From: Sorangium cellulosum So0157-2
GTDB lineage: Bacteria > Myxococcota_A > Polyangia > Polyangiales > Polyangiaceae
Direction: 5' to 3'
Assembly: GCF_000418325.1 (NCBI RefSeq)
Contig: NC_021658.1
Coordinates: 5,009,501-5,073,500 of the forward strand
DNA: 64,000 nt
In this document: in pieces, positions 26,401-34,020 of the stretch
Layout of the letters: the number at the start of each line of letters is the position of its first letter
How positions within the stretch are numbered: the first letter of the stretch is position 1
Notes under the pieces: model-generated
The model's input: the letters and a program-made list of their open reading frames with translations, nothing else
Told to the model about the DNA's origin: nothing
The model's database searches: none
Program-made: the position numbers and the translations under genes

Positions 26401-29400
26401 CAGTCGCCGGACGAGATCCTCGAGTTCAAGTACCGGCTCGGCGTGGTGTACCAGACGCGGCTCAACGACCTGCCGGCGGCCATCGCGGCGTACCGCGAGG
26501 TGCTCACCGCAGCCCCCGAGCACTCGCCCACGCTCGAGGCTCTCGAGGGGCTCTTCGCAGCTGGGATCAAGCAGATCGAGATCGGCGCGATCCTGGAGCC
26601 GCTCTACCAGGCGGCGGCGGAGTGGGAGAAGCTCGGCGGGGTGCTCGAGGCGGAGCTCACCCACCTCACCCAGGAGCCGGATCGGCTGTCGATGTACTAC
26701 CGGATCGGCGAGCTCCAGGAGGAGCGCCTCATCTCGCCGGACGGGGCCCTCGCCGTCTTCATCCGGGCGCTGAAGGAGTACCCGCGCGACGAGAAGACGC
26801 TCGAGGAGGTCGAGCGGCTCGCCGGCTCGGTCGACGGCGGCTGGGAGCTGCTCGCGAACGCGTACGCCGACGTGCTGGGCATCCACGCCGACAAGGAGGT
26901 GCAGACCAGCATCGGCAAGCGGCTCGCGCGCGTGTTCGAGACCGACCTCAGCGACGTCGCCAAGGCGGAGGAGACGTACCGGTACGTGCTCGGCATCGAG
27001 CCGCTCGAGGCCGAGGCGCTCTCGAACCTCGACCGGATCTACACGCAGCTCGAGCAGTTCCCCGAGCTCGCGAGCGTGCTCGAGCAGCGGGTGCGCGCGA
27101 CCGAGGATCGCCCGGAGCTCGTCGACCTGTACCTCCGGCTCGGCCAGACGTACGAGGAGCGGCTCGGGCAGCTCGACGACGCCATCCGCGCCTTCCGGCG
27201 CATCTTCGACGAGCTCGAGACGACGAACGAGCAGGCGATCAGCGCCCTCGAGCGCATCTACACGACCAAGGGCGCCTGGACCCAGCTCAAGGTCGTGCTG
27301 GAGCGGGAGCTCGAGAACGCGATGGGCGACAGCCAGGAGGCGGACATCCGCGCCAAGATGGCGCACCTGCTCGCCGATCGGCTGAACGACGTCCAGGGCG
27401 CGGTCGAGACGTGGAAGCGCGTCCTCGACCTCCGCGGCGAGGACCCGGAGGCGCTCGGGGCGCTGTCCAACCTGTACGAGCGGGTCGGGCAGTGGGCCGA
27501 GCTCTGCGACGTCCTCGAGCGGCACTACGACATCGCGATCGACGACGAGTCGCGCGTCGCGGTGCTGCTCCGCCGCGCCAAGCTGTTCCACGAGCAGCTC
27601 GGCCGCGACGACTCGGCGCTCGACGACTACCAGCGCGTGCTCGACATCGACTACGCGAACCTCGAGGCGCTCTACGCCATCGCGGCGATCTGGCGGCTCC
27701 GCAACGAGCCCGAGCAGATCGTGAGCGCGCTCCACCAGACGGTGGATCGGGCGCGCGACGTGCTGCCGGCCGAGAACGTGATCGCGCTCTACCGCGAGCT
27801 CGGGACGACCTACCAGCACGTCCTCGGGCAGGCGTTCGACGCGATCGACGCCTGGCGGAAGCTGCTCGAGGTCGACCCGAAGGACTTCGAGGCGATGGCC
27901 GCCCTGGAGAACCTGCTCCGCGCCGAGGGGCGCTGGGTCGAGGTCATCGACGTGAAGATGGGCCGGGCGGCGGCCTACGAGTCGCCGGCCGACAAGGTGC
28001 GCGAGTACCTCGAGGTGGCGCAGATCTGGGAGCACCAGGTCGAGGAGAAGGACCGGGGCACGCTCGCGTACGAGAAGGTCCTGGAGCTCGACCCGACGCA
28101 CGACCAGGCCTTCGCGGCGCTCGAGGAGCTCCACGACGCGGCCCGGCGCAGCGAGCCGCTCATCGAGCTCTACCTCGCGCGGCTCGAGTCGCGCGAGGAG
28201 GTGCACGAGAAGACCGACATCCTCCGCAAGGTGGCTCGCGTCTTCGAGGAGCAGCTCGAGGACAGGCCCCAGGCGTTCGACGCGCTGCTCACGGCGTTCG
28301 AGATGGACTACTCCGACATGGAGACGGTCCGGTACCTCGAGCGCATGGCGCAGGCGACGAACCGCTGGCCCGAGCTCGTGCAGACGGTGAACGGGTGGCT
28401 CCAGCAGGAGACGGCCCCGGTCCAGAAGATCACGCTCTGCCTGCGCCTGGCCAAGTGGTACTCGGAGGACCTCGGTCACCCCGAGTACGCGCAGCCGTAC
28501 TACCAGCAGATCTACGCGTACGACCCGAACAACGTGGCGGTGCTGCGCCAGATGGCGAACTTCTTCAAGAAGACCGGCCAGTGGCAGCGGCAGGGCGAGA
28601 TGCTGACGAACGCCCTCAACGTCGCGGTGATCGACGTCGACCGGAAGGAGATCCTGACCGAGCTCGGCGAGGTGCTCGAGAAGCACATGGGCGAGGTCGA
28701 GCAGGGGCTCAGCTTCTACCGGCGCGCCCTCGACGTCGATCCGCTGCACCTCCAGGCCCTCGAGGCGCTGGAGCGCATCTACACGGATCGCGACCAGTCG
28801 AACGACCTCGTCGACGTCCTGCTCCGCAAGGCGAAGGCCGTCAGCGAGCCCGACGTCGTCGCGAGCGTGAAGCTGCGCACCGCCGGCCTCTACGAGACCA
28901 AGCTCGGCCTCATCGAGAAGGCCGGCGCGGTCTACCGCGAGGTGCTGGACATCGACGCGTCGAACCTGCTCGCGATGCGGGGGCTCGAGCGCGTGTACAC
29001 GACCACCCACCAGTGGCCGGATCTCGTGCGCGTCCTCGAGATGCAGCTCGACGTGGTCACCACGGAGCGCGAGCGCATCGACGTGCTGATGAAGATCGCG
29101 AACCTCCAGGAGGAGCAGTTCCTGAAGCCCGATCTCTCGGCCGCGCGGCTCGAGCAGGTGGTCGAGATCGACCCGTCGCACGAGCCCGCGCTCGAGGCCC
29201 TGGAGCGCTGCTACCGCCGGCTCCGGCAGTGGCACGACCTCATCAACACGTACGACCGCCACATCAACGCCGCCGAGGATCGCCAGAAGAAGATCGAGCT
29301 CTGGTCCCACACGGCGAAGGTCTACGCCGAGGAGGTCGAGGACCTCGACCGCGCGATCGACGCCTACCTGAACATCGTCGACATCCAGGACACGCACGTC

Positions 29401-32013
29401 CCGTCCCTGGAGGCGCTGGCCAAGCTCTACGAGAAGCAGGACAACTCGTCGAAGGCCATCGAGTACATGACGCGCGTCGCGGACCTGACCGTGGACGGCA
29501 AGCAGCGCGTCGACATGTACTACCGGATCGGCCGGCAGCTCGACGAGAAGCTCGGCGAGCGCGGGCTGGCCCAGGAGCGCTTCGAGATGGCGCTCGATCT
29601 CGACCCCACCCACGTGCCGACGTTGGCGGCGCTGCGGGTGATCGCGATCGACGCGGCCGACTGGGATCGCGCGGCGCGCTACCTCGAGCAGGAGCAGATG
29701 AACACCGACGCGCCCCGCGCCAAGGCGCGGCTGCTCGTCGAGCTCGGCAAGCTCCGCGACGACATGCTCGGCGAGCACGCGCTCGCCGTGCAGGCGTACG
29801 AGATGGCGCTCCAGAGCGACCCCGACAACGAGGACGCCGCGATGCCGCTCCTCAACGAGTACGTCTCCACGGAGCGGTGGGCCCAGGCCGAGCCGCTCGC
29901 GGAGATGCTCGTCAGGAAGAGCGGCAAGCGCGATCGTTCAGAGCAGCACCGGCTGCAGCGGACGTTCGGCAAGGTCCTCGAGCGGCTCGGCAAGGACGAG
30001 GCGTCGCTCAAGGCGTACACGGCGGCGCACAACCTCGATCTCACCGACCAGGAGACGATCCGGGGCCTCGCCGACGTGAGCTTCAAGCTGAACGACTGGG
30101 CGAGCGCGCTGACGAACTACCAGAAGGTGCTCACCAGCCTCGACGAGGCCGAGACCGAGGAGCGCGCCACCGTCTACTACAAGCTCGGCTGCATCAAGCA
30201 GGCGCAGGGGCAGTCGAAGCAGGCGGTCAACAACTTCGAGAAGGCGCTCGGGGCCGATCCGTCGCACCGGCCCACGCTCGAGGCGATGGTCGCCGTCTAC
30301 GACGCGCTCAAGGACTACAAGCAGGTCTGCCACTACAAGCGGCTGATCCTCGACAACATCATGGACGGCGCCGAGCGGTTCAGGATGTTGAACGAGATCG
30401 GCGACATCTGGGTCGAGAAGGAGAACAACATCCCGAAGGGCGTGGAGGCCCTGGAGGAGGCGCTCGATCTCGAGCCGCAGAACCACGTCCTGCTCCACAA
30501 GCTGCTCCAGCTCTACCAGCGCACGGGGCAGTGGGAGCGGATGGTGGACTGCCTCCAGCGGATCGCGGACCTCGAGCCGCAGCCGGATCGCAAGAGCCGC
30601 TACCTCTACACGATGGCGCAGATCTACCGCGACAAGCTGGAGGACCCGGCGCGCGCGGTGGAGCTGTTCAACGAGACGCTGGACCTGAACCCGCACTCCC
30701 TCGAGGCCTTCGAGCGCATCAACAAGATCCTCACGGCGCAGAAGGAGTGGAAGCAGCTCGAGCGGGCCTACCGCAAGATGCTCCACAGGGTCGCCGGCAA
30801 GGGGAACACGGACCTCGAGTACAACCTCTGGCACGCGCTCGGGCTCATCTACCGCGACCGGCTCGGCGACCGGACGGCCGCGGTCGAGACGTTCCGCATG
30901 GCCTCGCGGCTCAAGCCCGAGGACGCGACGGAGCACCTGATCCTGGCGGAGCTCTACGAGCAGTCGGAGCAGTTCGATCTGGCGACCAACGAGTTCCAGG
31001 CGATGGTCAAGATCGATCCGATGAAGATCGACCCGTACAAGCGGCTCTACCGCCTGTACGTCGACGGCAAGCGCTACGACCAGGCCTGGTGCGTCGCGGC
31101 GGCGCTCGCGTTCCTCCGCAAGGCCGATCCGGACGAGCAGCAGTACTTCGAGGACTACCGCCCGCAGGGCCTGATCCCGGCGAAGAGCCGGCTCGACAAC
31201 GAGCAGTGGATCAGGAACCTGTTCCACGAGGAGGAGAACCTCTACGTCGGCAAGATCTTCGAGATGATCGCGGGGGCCGCGCTCAGGGCGAAGATCGAGA
31301 CGCTGAAGCAGAGGAAGGAGCTCCCGGTCCTCGATCCGCGGTTCCTGCAGGATCCGGCGACCTCGACGGTGACGTTCGCCCGGACCTTCGGGTGGGCGGC
31401 CAACGTCCTCGGCCTCCCGGCGCCGCGGCTCTACGTGCGCAGCGACGTGCCCGGCGCGCTCGTCGCGGTGGCGAACGAGCAGCCGGCGTCCGTCGCGGGG
31501 CAGACCGTCCTCACCGGGTTCTCGCCGCAGGAGCTCACGTTCATCGTCGGCAAGCACCTCGCGATGTACCGCGGCGAGCACTACATCAAGACGCTGTTCC
31601 CGACGGTCACCGAGCTGACGGTGCTCCTGTTCGCCGGGATCAAGCTGGTCGCGCCCGACACGCCGGTGCCGCAGGACATCGAGAAGCAGATCATGGCCAC
31701 CGCGCAGACGCTCCGCGGCTTCATGCAGCCGATGCAGCTCGAGGGGCTCCGCATGGTGGTCAAGAAGTTCCTCGCGGAGGGCGCGAAGGCGAACATCAAG
31801 CGGTGGGTCCAGTGCGTCGACATCACCGCGGCGCGCACCGGCCTGCTCCTCTCGGGCGATCTCGAGATCGCGAAGAAGATCATCGCCGCCGAGCCGCAGC
31901 AGCCCGGGGATCTCCCGCCCCAGGACAAGCTCAAGGAGCTGATCGTCTTCTCGACAAGCGATCAGTATTTTGCGCTGCGTCAGGCGCTCGGCATCGCCAT
32001 CGGCGAGGGGTGA
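20464..32013 (+). CDS. gltI: GltI (AgmK)-like giant TPR protein, 3,849 residues
   Basis: This is the largest gene of the window and close in length to M. xanthus AgmK/GltI. There is no signal peptide or membrane helix, so it should be cytoplasmic. Residues 1-370 hold TPRs, residues about 400-470 an Ala/Pro-rich linker with VSAQAP/VSAPAP repeats, and residues about 510-3550 an almost unbroken solenoid in which a unit of roughly 110 residues recurs (signature RVLEIDP...AL..L..LY......W..L). The last about 290 residues are not TPR and may be a degenerate M48-like fold (TVLTGFSPQELTFIVGKHLA, LYVRSDVPGALVAVANEQP) without an HExxH motif. In M. xanthus GltI acts with GltJ and GltG on the cytoplasmic side of the motor. 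The expected neighbour gltJ/agmX does not follow here. Confidence 0.85.
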   Translation: MDLAQRLNHLESVHDWQGLVEELEKGIAAEGDATRKAAYHLKLGRLLEEKFLQAVKALKHFQDAYKLNPALLEALESARSIYWDLGKTNMVQKLLELELRNSPEGTAAAELLVELGDVLCDAGDFERATATYARALGASGGTSEEARACLGDMQVDQSSWAAHMAELVEAADAAATTSERKRLLLRAARLAKRFDRGQLEGLLRRAYETAPSDKQAAAMFEGLLAEEERPQAIVETQRRILESRNGVARGEAAFKFGVRWATRHQNVEIGSKLLEESLRYDPSNEAAFAYLRELWGTKEGNWERVAALAESAANQNGSSPFMIAQAGGIAWRQLGNLIRARTWFERLSAVAPTHPSVSAFEAQIGERLTAAAPSAAAPVAVAPAVPAPVAAADATPLPTSAPAPVSAQAPVSAQAPVSAQAPVSAPAPVSAPAPASVRAPVSTPAPVSAPAPVSGRASTPADAPADEVNARSSVADIEPAPPPRAPAESRPADSEIGRRPTAPPPPAAEVAGRVEELKAKAQKQEQAKRYNEYVKTLIEIAEAVSDPAEKIENYAKAAELYSGKFSNAAEAVKCYEAILAIDGEHPQAIDFLRQSYEKRRDWEKLIGLLRREAAALPEGGERAAKYLEIAKLASERVKKVDFCIELWDEVLANDPENPEALNALAGLYEKNKDYQAFARVLQKQVDTTFDSTQKLALLSKLAQLYGERLKDDEAAVKAWQEVIALNPQDRKAQEALKKAYLQLQRWDDLEVFYAESGKWDEFIRVLESQEAKETDDAAKISLLVKIAELWMTQKQKADRAARAYEKVLSIDGAHLAAAEALIPIYTQANNPKGLAGAIEVKLSHDQDDVSRLDLYRQVAALYETRLKEPQKAFERYLSAFQIAPQDEQCIEDVERAARSTEGWDALIDAYSTAISRAEGEGDIALGVDLRLRLGRVLLDEVKRIDEALSQFRAVYEADGENEAAISALERLYRETGRFGELLGIYEKKLGIITEPEERKQILYAIAELYEGELRDPVRAIATHRQVLDDEPTDPQALAALDKLYREQQDWESYVDVLRKRIDSPLDEQALIDLKFRLGSTLEKHLNDAAGALENYKEILILDPGNDAARLALEALLSNESLRAEAAAILQEIYEGRGDWEKLIQALEILAAAEGDTATRVSLLRKVARTAADSLSDLNRAFDAQSRALKDDPSHAETRAELESLAAQAGAWDRLDVIFSEIADSLSDARLSREYWMRLASIHERLGKVEDAANGYLRVLSIDPSDSEALEAMDALYRRTERWGDLIGVYRRRIELVHEPAERESLYAQMAEVYEQRLGQPEEAIAAYREVLSTDDTSLVALTALDGLFSRQGMWEELADNLEAQLSIAAEEEAQIRLMLRLAALRESRMRLVESAIDIYRQVLEREPTNVEALAALERLGKLPEHEVAIAEILEPLYRQSGDYQKLIGVHEVQVRRSDDVTRRVELLHQIAVLYEDAGSDLNSAFDTYARALSQDPASESTQEGLDRLARATGRFADLARVFETLAAQQTDAELASTLYTMSARIYEGDLGDMDSAVGHYRRVLEIDPRNLHAAESLERLFRTSERYNELSQILQQKAEILDDLNEKKLALFQAASIEEEVLERHDQAIAVYGKVLELDAEDLRAIDALTKLYLSLSRWQELLSVYAKKADLVLDSNEKKRIYYQIGAVYERELGNVASAIDTYQRVLEIDPDDLQALGRLDVLYQTSQNWLELLSVLQHEAEITADPAEGISYQYRIAELYEKHLDDVSRAIELYRDLLQQMPDHEPTLRALEQIKDGTRDPLGAALVLEPIYDASGEWQKLISVLEVRVKVAEDPYEKVDLLHRVARLSEEMLSDHVTAFETYARAVTFDIGNEESLSNLERLAMMVNRWPQVAALYDTELGRLGEEPGRFVELGLRLAQIFETQLDDIDSAVARYRRVLEVEPENQTAIASLDRLFTATERWSDLVTILSRESEIAQSPDEILEFKYRLGVVYQTRLNDLPAAIAAYREVLTAAPEHSPTLEALEGLFAAGIKQIEIGAILEPLYQAAAEWEKLGGVLEAELTHLTQEPDRLSMYYRIGELQEERLISPDGALAVFIRALKEYPRDEKTLEEVERLAGSVDGGWELLANAYADVLGIHADKEVQTSIGKRLARVFETDLSDVAKAEETYRYVLGIEPLEAEALSNLDRIYTQLEQFPELASVLEQRVRATEDRPELVDLYLRLGQTYEERLGQLDDAIRAFRRIFDELETTNEQAISALERIYTTKGAWTQLKVVLERELENAMGDSQEADIRAKMAHLLADRLNDVQGAVETWKRVLDLRGEDPEALGALSNLYERVGQWAELCDVLERHYDIAIDDESRVAVLLRRAKLFHEQLGRDDSALDDYQRVLDIDYANLEALYAIAAIWRLRNEPEQIVSALHQTVDRARDVLPAENVIALYRELGTTYQHVLGQAFDAIDAWRKLLEVDPKDFEAMAALENLLRAEGRWVEVIDVKMGRAAAYESPADKVREYLEVAQIWEHQVEEKDRGTLAYEKVLELDPTHDQAFAALEELHDAARRSEPLIELYLARLESREEVHEKTDILRKVARVFEEQLEDRPQAFDALLTAFEMDYSDMETVRYLERMAQATNRWPELVQTVNGWLQQETAPVQKITLCLRLAKWYSEDLGHPEYAQPYYQQIYAYDPNNVAVLRQMANFFKKTGQWQRQGEMLTNALNVAVIDVDRKEILTELGEVLEKHMGEVEQGLSFYRRALDVDPLHLQALEALERIYTDRDQSNDLVDVLLRKAKAVSEPDVVASVKLRTAGLYETKLGLIEKAGAVYREVLDIDASNLLAMRGLERVYTTTHQWPDLVRVLEMQLDVVTTERERIDVLMKIANLQEEQFLKPDLSAARLEQVVEIDPSHEPALEALERCYRRLRQWHDLINTYDRHINAAEDRQKKIELWSHTAKVYAEEVEDLDRAIDAYLNIVDIQDTHVPSLEALAKLYEKQDNSSKAIEYMTRVADLTVDGKQRVDMYYRIGRQLDEKLGERGLAQERFEMALDLDPTHVPTLAALRVIAIDAADWDRAARYLEQEQMNTDAPRAKARLLVELGKLRDDMLGEHALAVQAYEMALQSDPDNEDAAMPLLNEYVSTERWAQAEPLAEMLVRKSGKRDRSEQHRLQRTFGKVLERLGKDEASLKAYTAAHNLDLTDQETIRGLADVSFKLNDWASALTNYQKVLTSLDEAETEERATVYYKLGCIKQAQGQSKQAVNNFEKALGADPSHRPTLEAMVAVYDALKDYKQVCHYKRLILDNIMDGAERFRMLNEIGDIWVEKENNIPKGVEALEEALDLEPQNHVLLHKLLQLYQRTGQWERMVDCLQRIADLEPQPDRKSRYLYTMAQIYRDKLEDPARAVELFNETLDLNPHSLEAFERINKILTAQKEWKQLERAYRKMLHRVAGKGNTDLEYNLWHALGLIYRDRLGDRTAAVETFRMASRLKPEDATEHLILAELYEQSEQFDLATNEFQAMVKIDPMKIDPYKRLYRLYVDGKRYDQAWCVAAALAFLRKADPDEQQYFEDYRPQGLIPAKSRLDNEQWIRNLFHEEENLYVGKIFEMIAGAALRAKIETLKQRKELPVLDPRFLQDPATSTVTFARTFGWAANVLGLPAPRLYVRSDVPGALVAVANEQPASVAGQTVLTGFSPQELTFIVGKHLAMYRGEHYIKTLFPTVTELTVLLFAGIKLVAPDTPVPQDIEKQIMATAQTLRGFMQPMQLEGLRMVVKKFLAEGAKANIKRWVQCVDITAARTGLLLSGDLEIAKKIIAAEPQQPGDLPPQDKLKELIVFSTSDQYFALRQALGIAIGEG

Positions 32014-32060
32014 GAGCGCGCGTCGGTGAACCCTAAATAGCTGAATCTACATCGGAATCA

Positions 32061-32106
32061 GAGCATCCGAGGCCGGGGGCGGCTCGCTCCCGGCCTCGGA
32101 TCGCTC
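32061..32106 (+). terminator. Long hairpin after gltI
   Basis: ATCCGAGGCCGGG (32065-32077) and CCCGGCCTCGGAT (32089-32101) form a perfect 13-bp stem. It extends by GAGC/GCTC past a single bulged base to 32061-32106. It lies 48 bases past the gltI stop. There is no U-tract, and a ribosome site follows at 32116, so it may be a partial terminator or mRNA stabiliser. Confidence 0.55.
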
Positions 32107-32130
32107 TGCGCCGTCGGGAGGCACATATCC

Positions 32131-32181
32131 ATGAGTCTGCTTGACGAGTCAGCAATCCTTACGAACGATCGGGTGCTGTGA
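32131..32181 (+). CDS. Possible 16-codon leader peptide upstream of the Ser/Thr kinase
   Basis: An ATG at 32131 is preceded by GGGAGG (spacing about 9) and encodes MSLLDESAILTNDRVL before a TGA at 32179-32181. This TGA overlaps a GTG start of the kinase as GTGA. The kinase has no ribosome site of its own, so this leader would explain how it is translated. There is no run of regulatory codons, so amino-acid attenuation is unlikely. The alternative is an unrecognised kinase start at ATG 32193. Confidence 0.45.
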   Translation: MSLLDESAILTNDRVL

Positions 32182-33827
32182 CCTCATCATCGATGATCGT
32201 CCGGCTCCCCGTGCAGTCCGCGAGAGGCTTCGGGAGATACAGGCTGATCGCAAAGCTGGGGCAGGGTGGGATGGCCGAGGTCTTCCTCGCTGCGCATCGC
32301 GGCCCGCTCGGCTTCGAGAAGCTGGTCGTGATCAAGCGGCTCAAGCCGGGGATCGCCACCGAGCCCGAAGTCAACGCGATGTTCCTCGACGAAGCGAGGC
32401 TCGCCGCGCGGCTGAACCACCCGAACGTCGTGCAGACGTACGAGTGCGGCCAGATCGACGACCAGTACTACATCGTGATGGAGTACCTGGAGGGGCACTC
32501 GCTCGATCGGATCTGCAGGAAGATCGACCCCTCGCGTCACCGCGCGGTCTACCTGGCGATCCTCTCGGACGCGCTCGCCGGGCTGCACTACGCGCACGAC
32601 CTCATGGACTTCAACGGGCAGCCGCTCCAGGTGGTCCACCGCGACATCAGCCCGCACAACATCTTCGTCACCTACGACGGGCAGGCGAAGGTCGTCGACT
32701 TCGGCATCGCGAAGTGGGCGACGCGCGACGCGGACACGAGCACGGGCGTCGTCAAGGGGAAGATCCGGTACATGGCGCCGGAGCAGGCCCTCGCGACGAC
32801 GGTCGACCGCCGCGCGGACGTCTTCTCGATGGGCCTGATCTTCTGGGAGCTCGTCGTGGGCGAGCGCTTCTGGGGCGATCTCTCCGACGTGCAGATCCTC
32901 CAGCGGCTCACGTTCGGCGAGATCCCGCAGCTGCGCGAGCGGTGGCCCGCGGCGCCCGAGGCGCTCGATCGGATCTGCTCGCGCGCCCTCGCGATGGCGC
33001 CCGAGGAGCGCTACGCGACGGCGGCGCAGATGCGCGAGGACGTCGAGGCCTACCTCGCGACGATGGGCCGGCGCCCGTCGTCGGCCGAGATCGGCCGCCT
33101 CATCGGCGAGACGTTCGCCAACCGACGGGCCGAGGTGCGGTCCGCCATCAGCGACCAGCTCGGGCGGCTCCACGCGGCCGCGGGCGAGGGCGCGGAGGAG
33201 TTCGAGATCCTCCCGGTGCTCGAGGAGCGCGGCGCGGTGCCGTGGTCCCAGCGCATGCCGGTGTCGCAGATGGCGCAGCAGTTCGCCGCCGCGCCGGTCG
33301 CGGATCCGATGCTGGGCGACGACAGCTCGCGCGAGGACAGCATCTCGAACCGCCAGACGATCCCCACGATCATGGTCGCCAACACCAAGCCGACCGGGCG
33401 CAAGGCGCTCTTCTGGGGCGCGGGGGTCGCGCTGCTCTCCGCGCTGTTGATCGGCGGCACGTGGGCGGTCGTCTCGCAGTTCCCGATGAAGGAGGACCCG
33501 GAGACGACGGTCGTCGAGACGCCCACGCCCACCGTGGTGATGCCGTCCCCGCAGCCGGCGCCCATCGCCAACCTCATCGAGCTCCGGATCATCGCCACGC
33601 CGATGGACGCGAAGATCTACCTCGACGACGTGGAGCTCCCCAGCAACCCGTTCTTCGCGCGGTTCAGCCGGGATGGCACCGGACACCGCATCCGGGTCAC
33701 GGCCGATGGGTACACCCCGGAGGCGCGCTTCGTGGTGTTCACGCGCGACGAGGTGCTGACCATCAACCTGCGCCCGGTGCAGACGACGCCCCCCAAGCAG
33801 GGCGGCGGCTCCGCGCCCCGGAAGTGA
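32178..33827 (+). CDS. Membrane Ser/Thr protein kinase with PEGA-like C-terminus
   Basis: The 549-residue Hanks-type kinase has a glycine loop GQGGMAEVFLA, lysine VIKRL, catalytic loop HRDISPHN, metal motif DFGIAKW and APEQ, all intact. The HRDxSPxN variant is common in myxobacterial kinases. A linker at about 290-400 leads to one membrane helix (LFWGAGVALLSALLIGGTW, about 410-430). The short periplasmic domain resembles PEGA repeats (IIATPMDAKIYLDDVELPSN, RIRVTADGYTPEARF). It may phosphorylate the FHA partner of the neighbouring machinery, for example GltG (inference from neighbourhood only). The start is GTG 32178, overlapping a leader peptide, or ATG 32193. Confidence 0.88.
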   Translation: MTSSSMIVRLPVQSARGFGRYRLIAKLGQGGMAEVFLAAHRGPLGFEKLVVIKRLKPGIATEPEVNAMFLDEARLAARLNHPNVVQTYECGQIDDQYYIVMEYLEGHSLDRICRKIDPSRHRAVYLAILSDALAGLHYAHDLMDFNGQPLQVVHRDISPHNIFVTYDGQAKVVDFGIAKWATRDADTSTGVVKGKIRYMAPEQALATTVDRRADVFSMGLIFWELVVGERFWGDLSDVQILQRLTFGEIPQLRERWPAAPEALDRICSRALAMAPEERYATAAQMREDVEAYLATMGRRPSSAEIGRLIGETFANRRAEVRSAISDQLGRLHAAAGEGAEEFEILPVLEERGAVPWSQRMPVSQMAQQFAAAPVADPMLGDDSSREDSISNRQTIPTIMVANTKPTGRKALFWGAGVALLSALLIGGTWAVVSQFPMKEDPETTVVETPTPTVVMPSPQPAPIANLIELRIIATPMDAKIYLDDVELPSNPFFARFSRDGTGHRIRVTADGYTPEARFVVFTRDEVLTINLRPVQTTPPKQGGGSAPRK

Positions 33828-33860
33828 CGGGCAGGGCCGCGGGCTCGCCGTAGCCACCCG

Positions 33861-33980
33861 GGCGGGCGCGCGGCGGCCCGGGCGAGCGCGCGGCGGCCCC
33901 AGCGGGCGCCCGGCGGCCCGGAGGGCGCCCGGCGGCCCCAGCGGGCGCCCGGCGGCCCGGAGGGCGGCGCGGCGGCCCCG
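33861..33980. repeat. GC-rich tandem repeat between convergent kinase genes
   Basis: A 39-base unit (33901-33939, starting AGCGGGCGCCCGGCGG) is repeated at 33940-33979 with three differences. Shorter related pieces built on CGGCGGCCC precede it from 33861. It lies between two convergent genes and is probably untranslated. It could fold strongly and act as a bidirectional terminator. Confidence 0.7.
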
Positions 33981-34020
33981 TCTCGGCCGCGCCCGCGCCG
34001 GAAGCGCGCCGCGCGCTGGC

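Noticed and set aside
31500..31600. Active M48 metallopeptidase in the GltI C-terminus
   Set aside because: The segment aligning to the zinc helix reads VGKHLAMYR and lacks HExxH, so catalysis is not supported.
20940..32036. A second very long open frame (about 3,700 codons) on the same strand as gltI
   Set aside because: Its translation is Arg/Ala/Gly-rich without conserved motifs. The other frame encodes regular TPRs, so this is a shadow caused by high GC at codon position 3.
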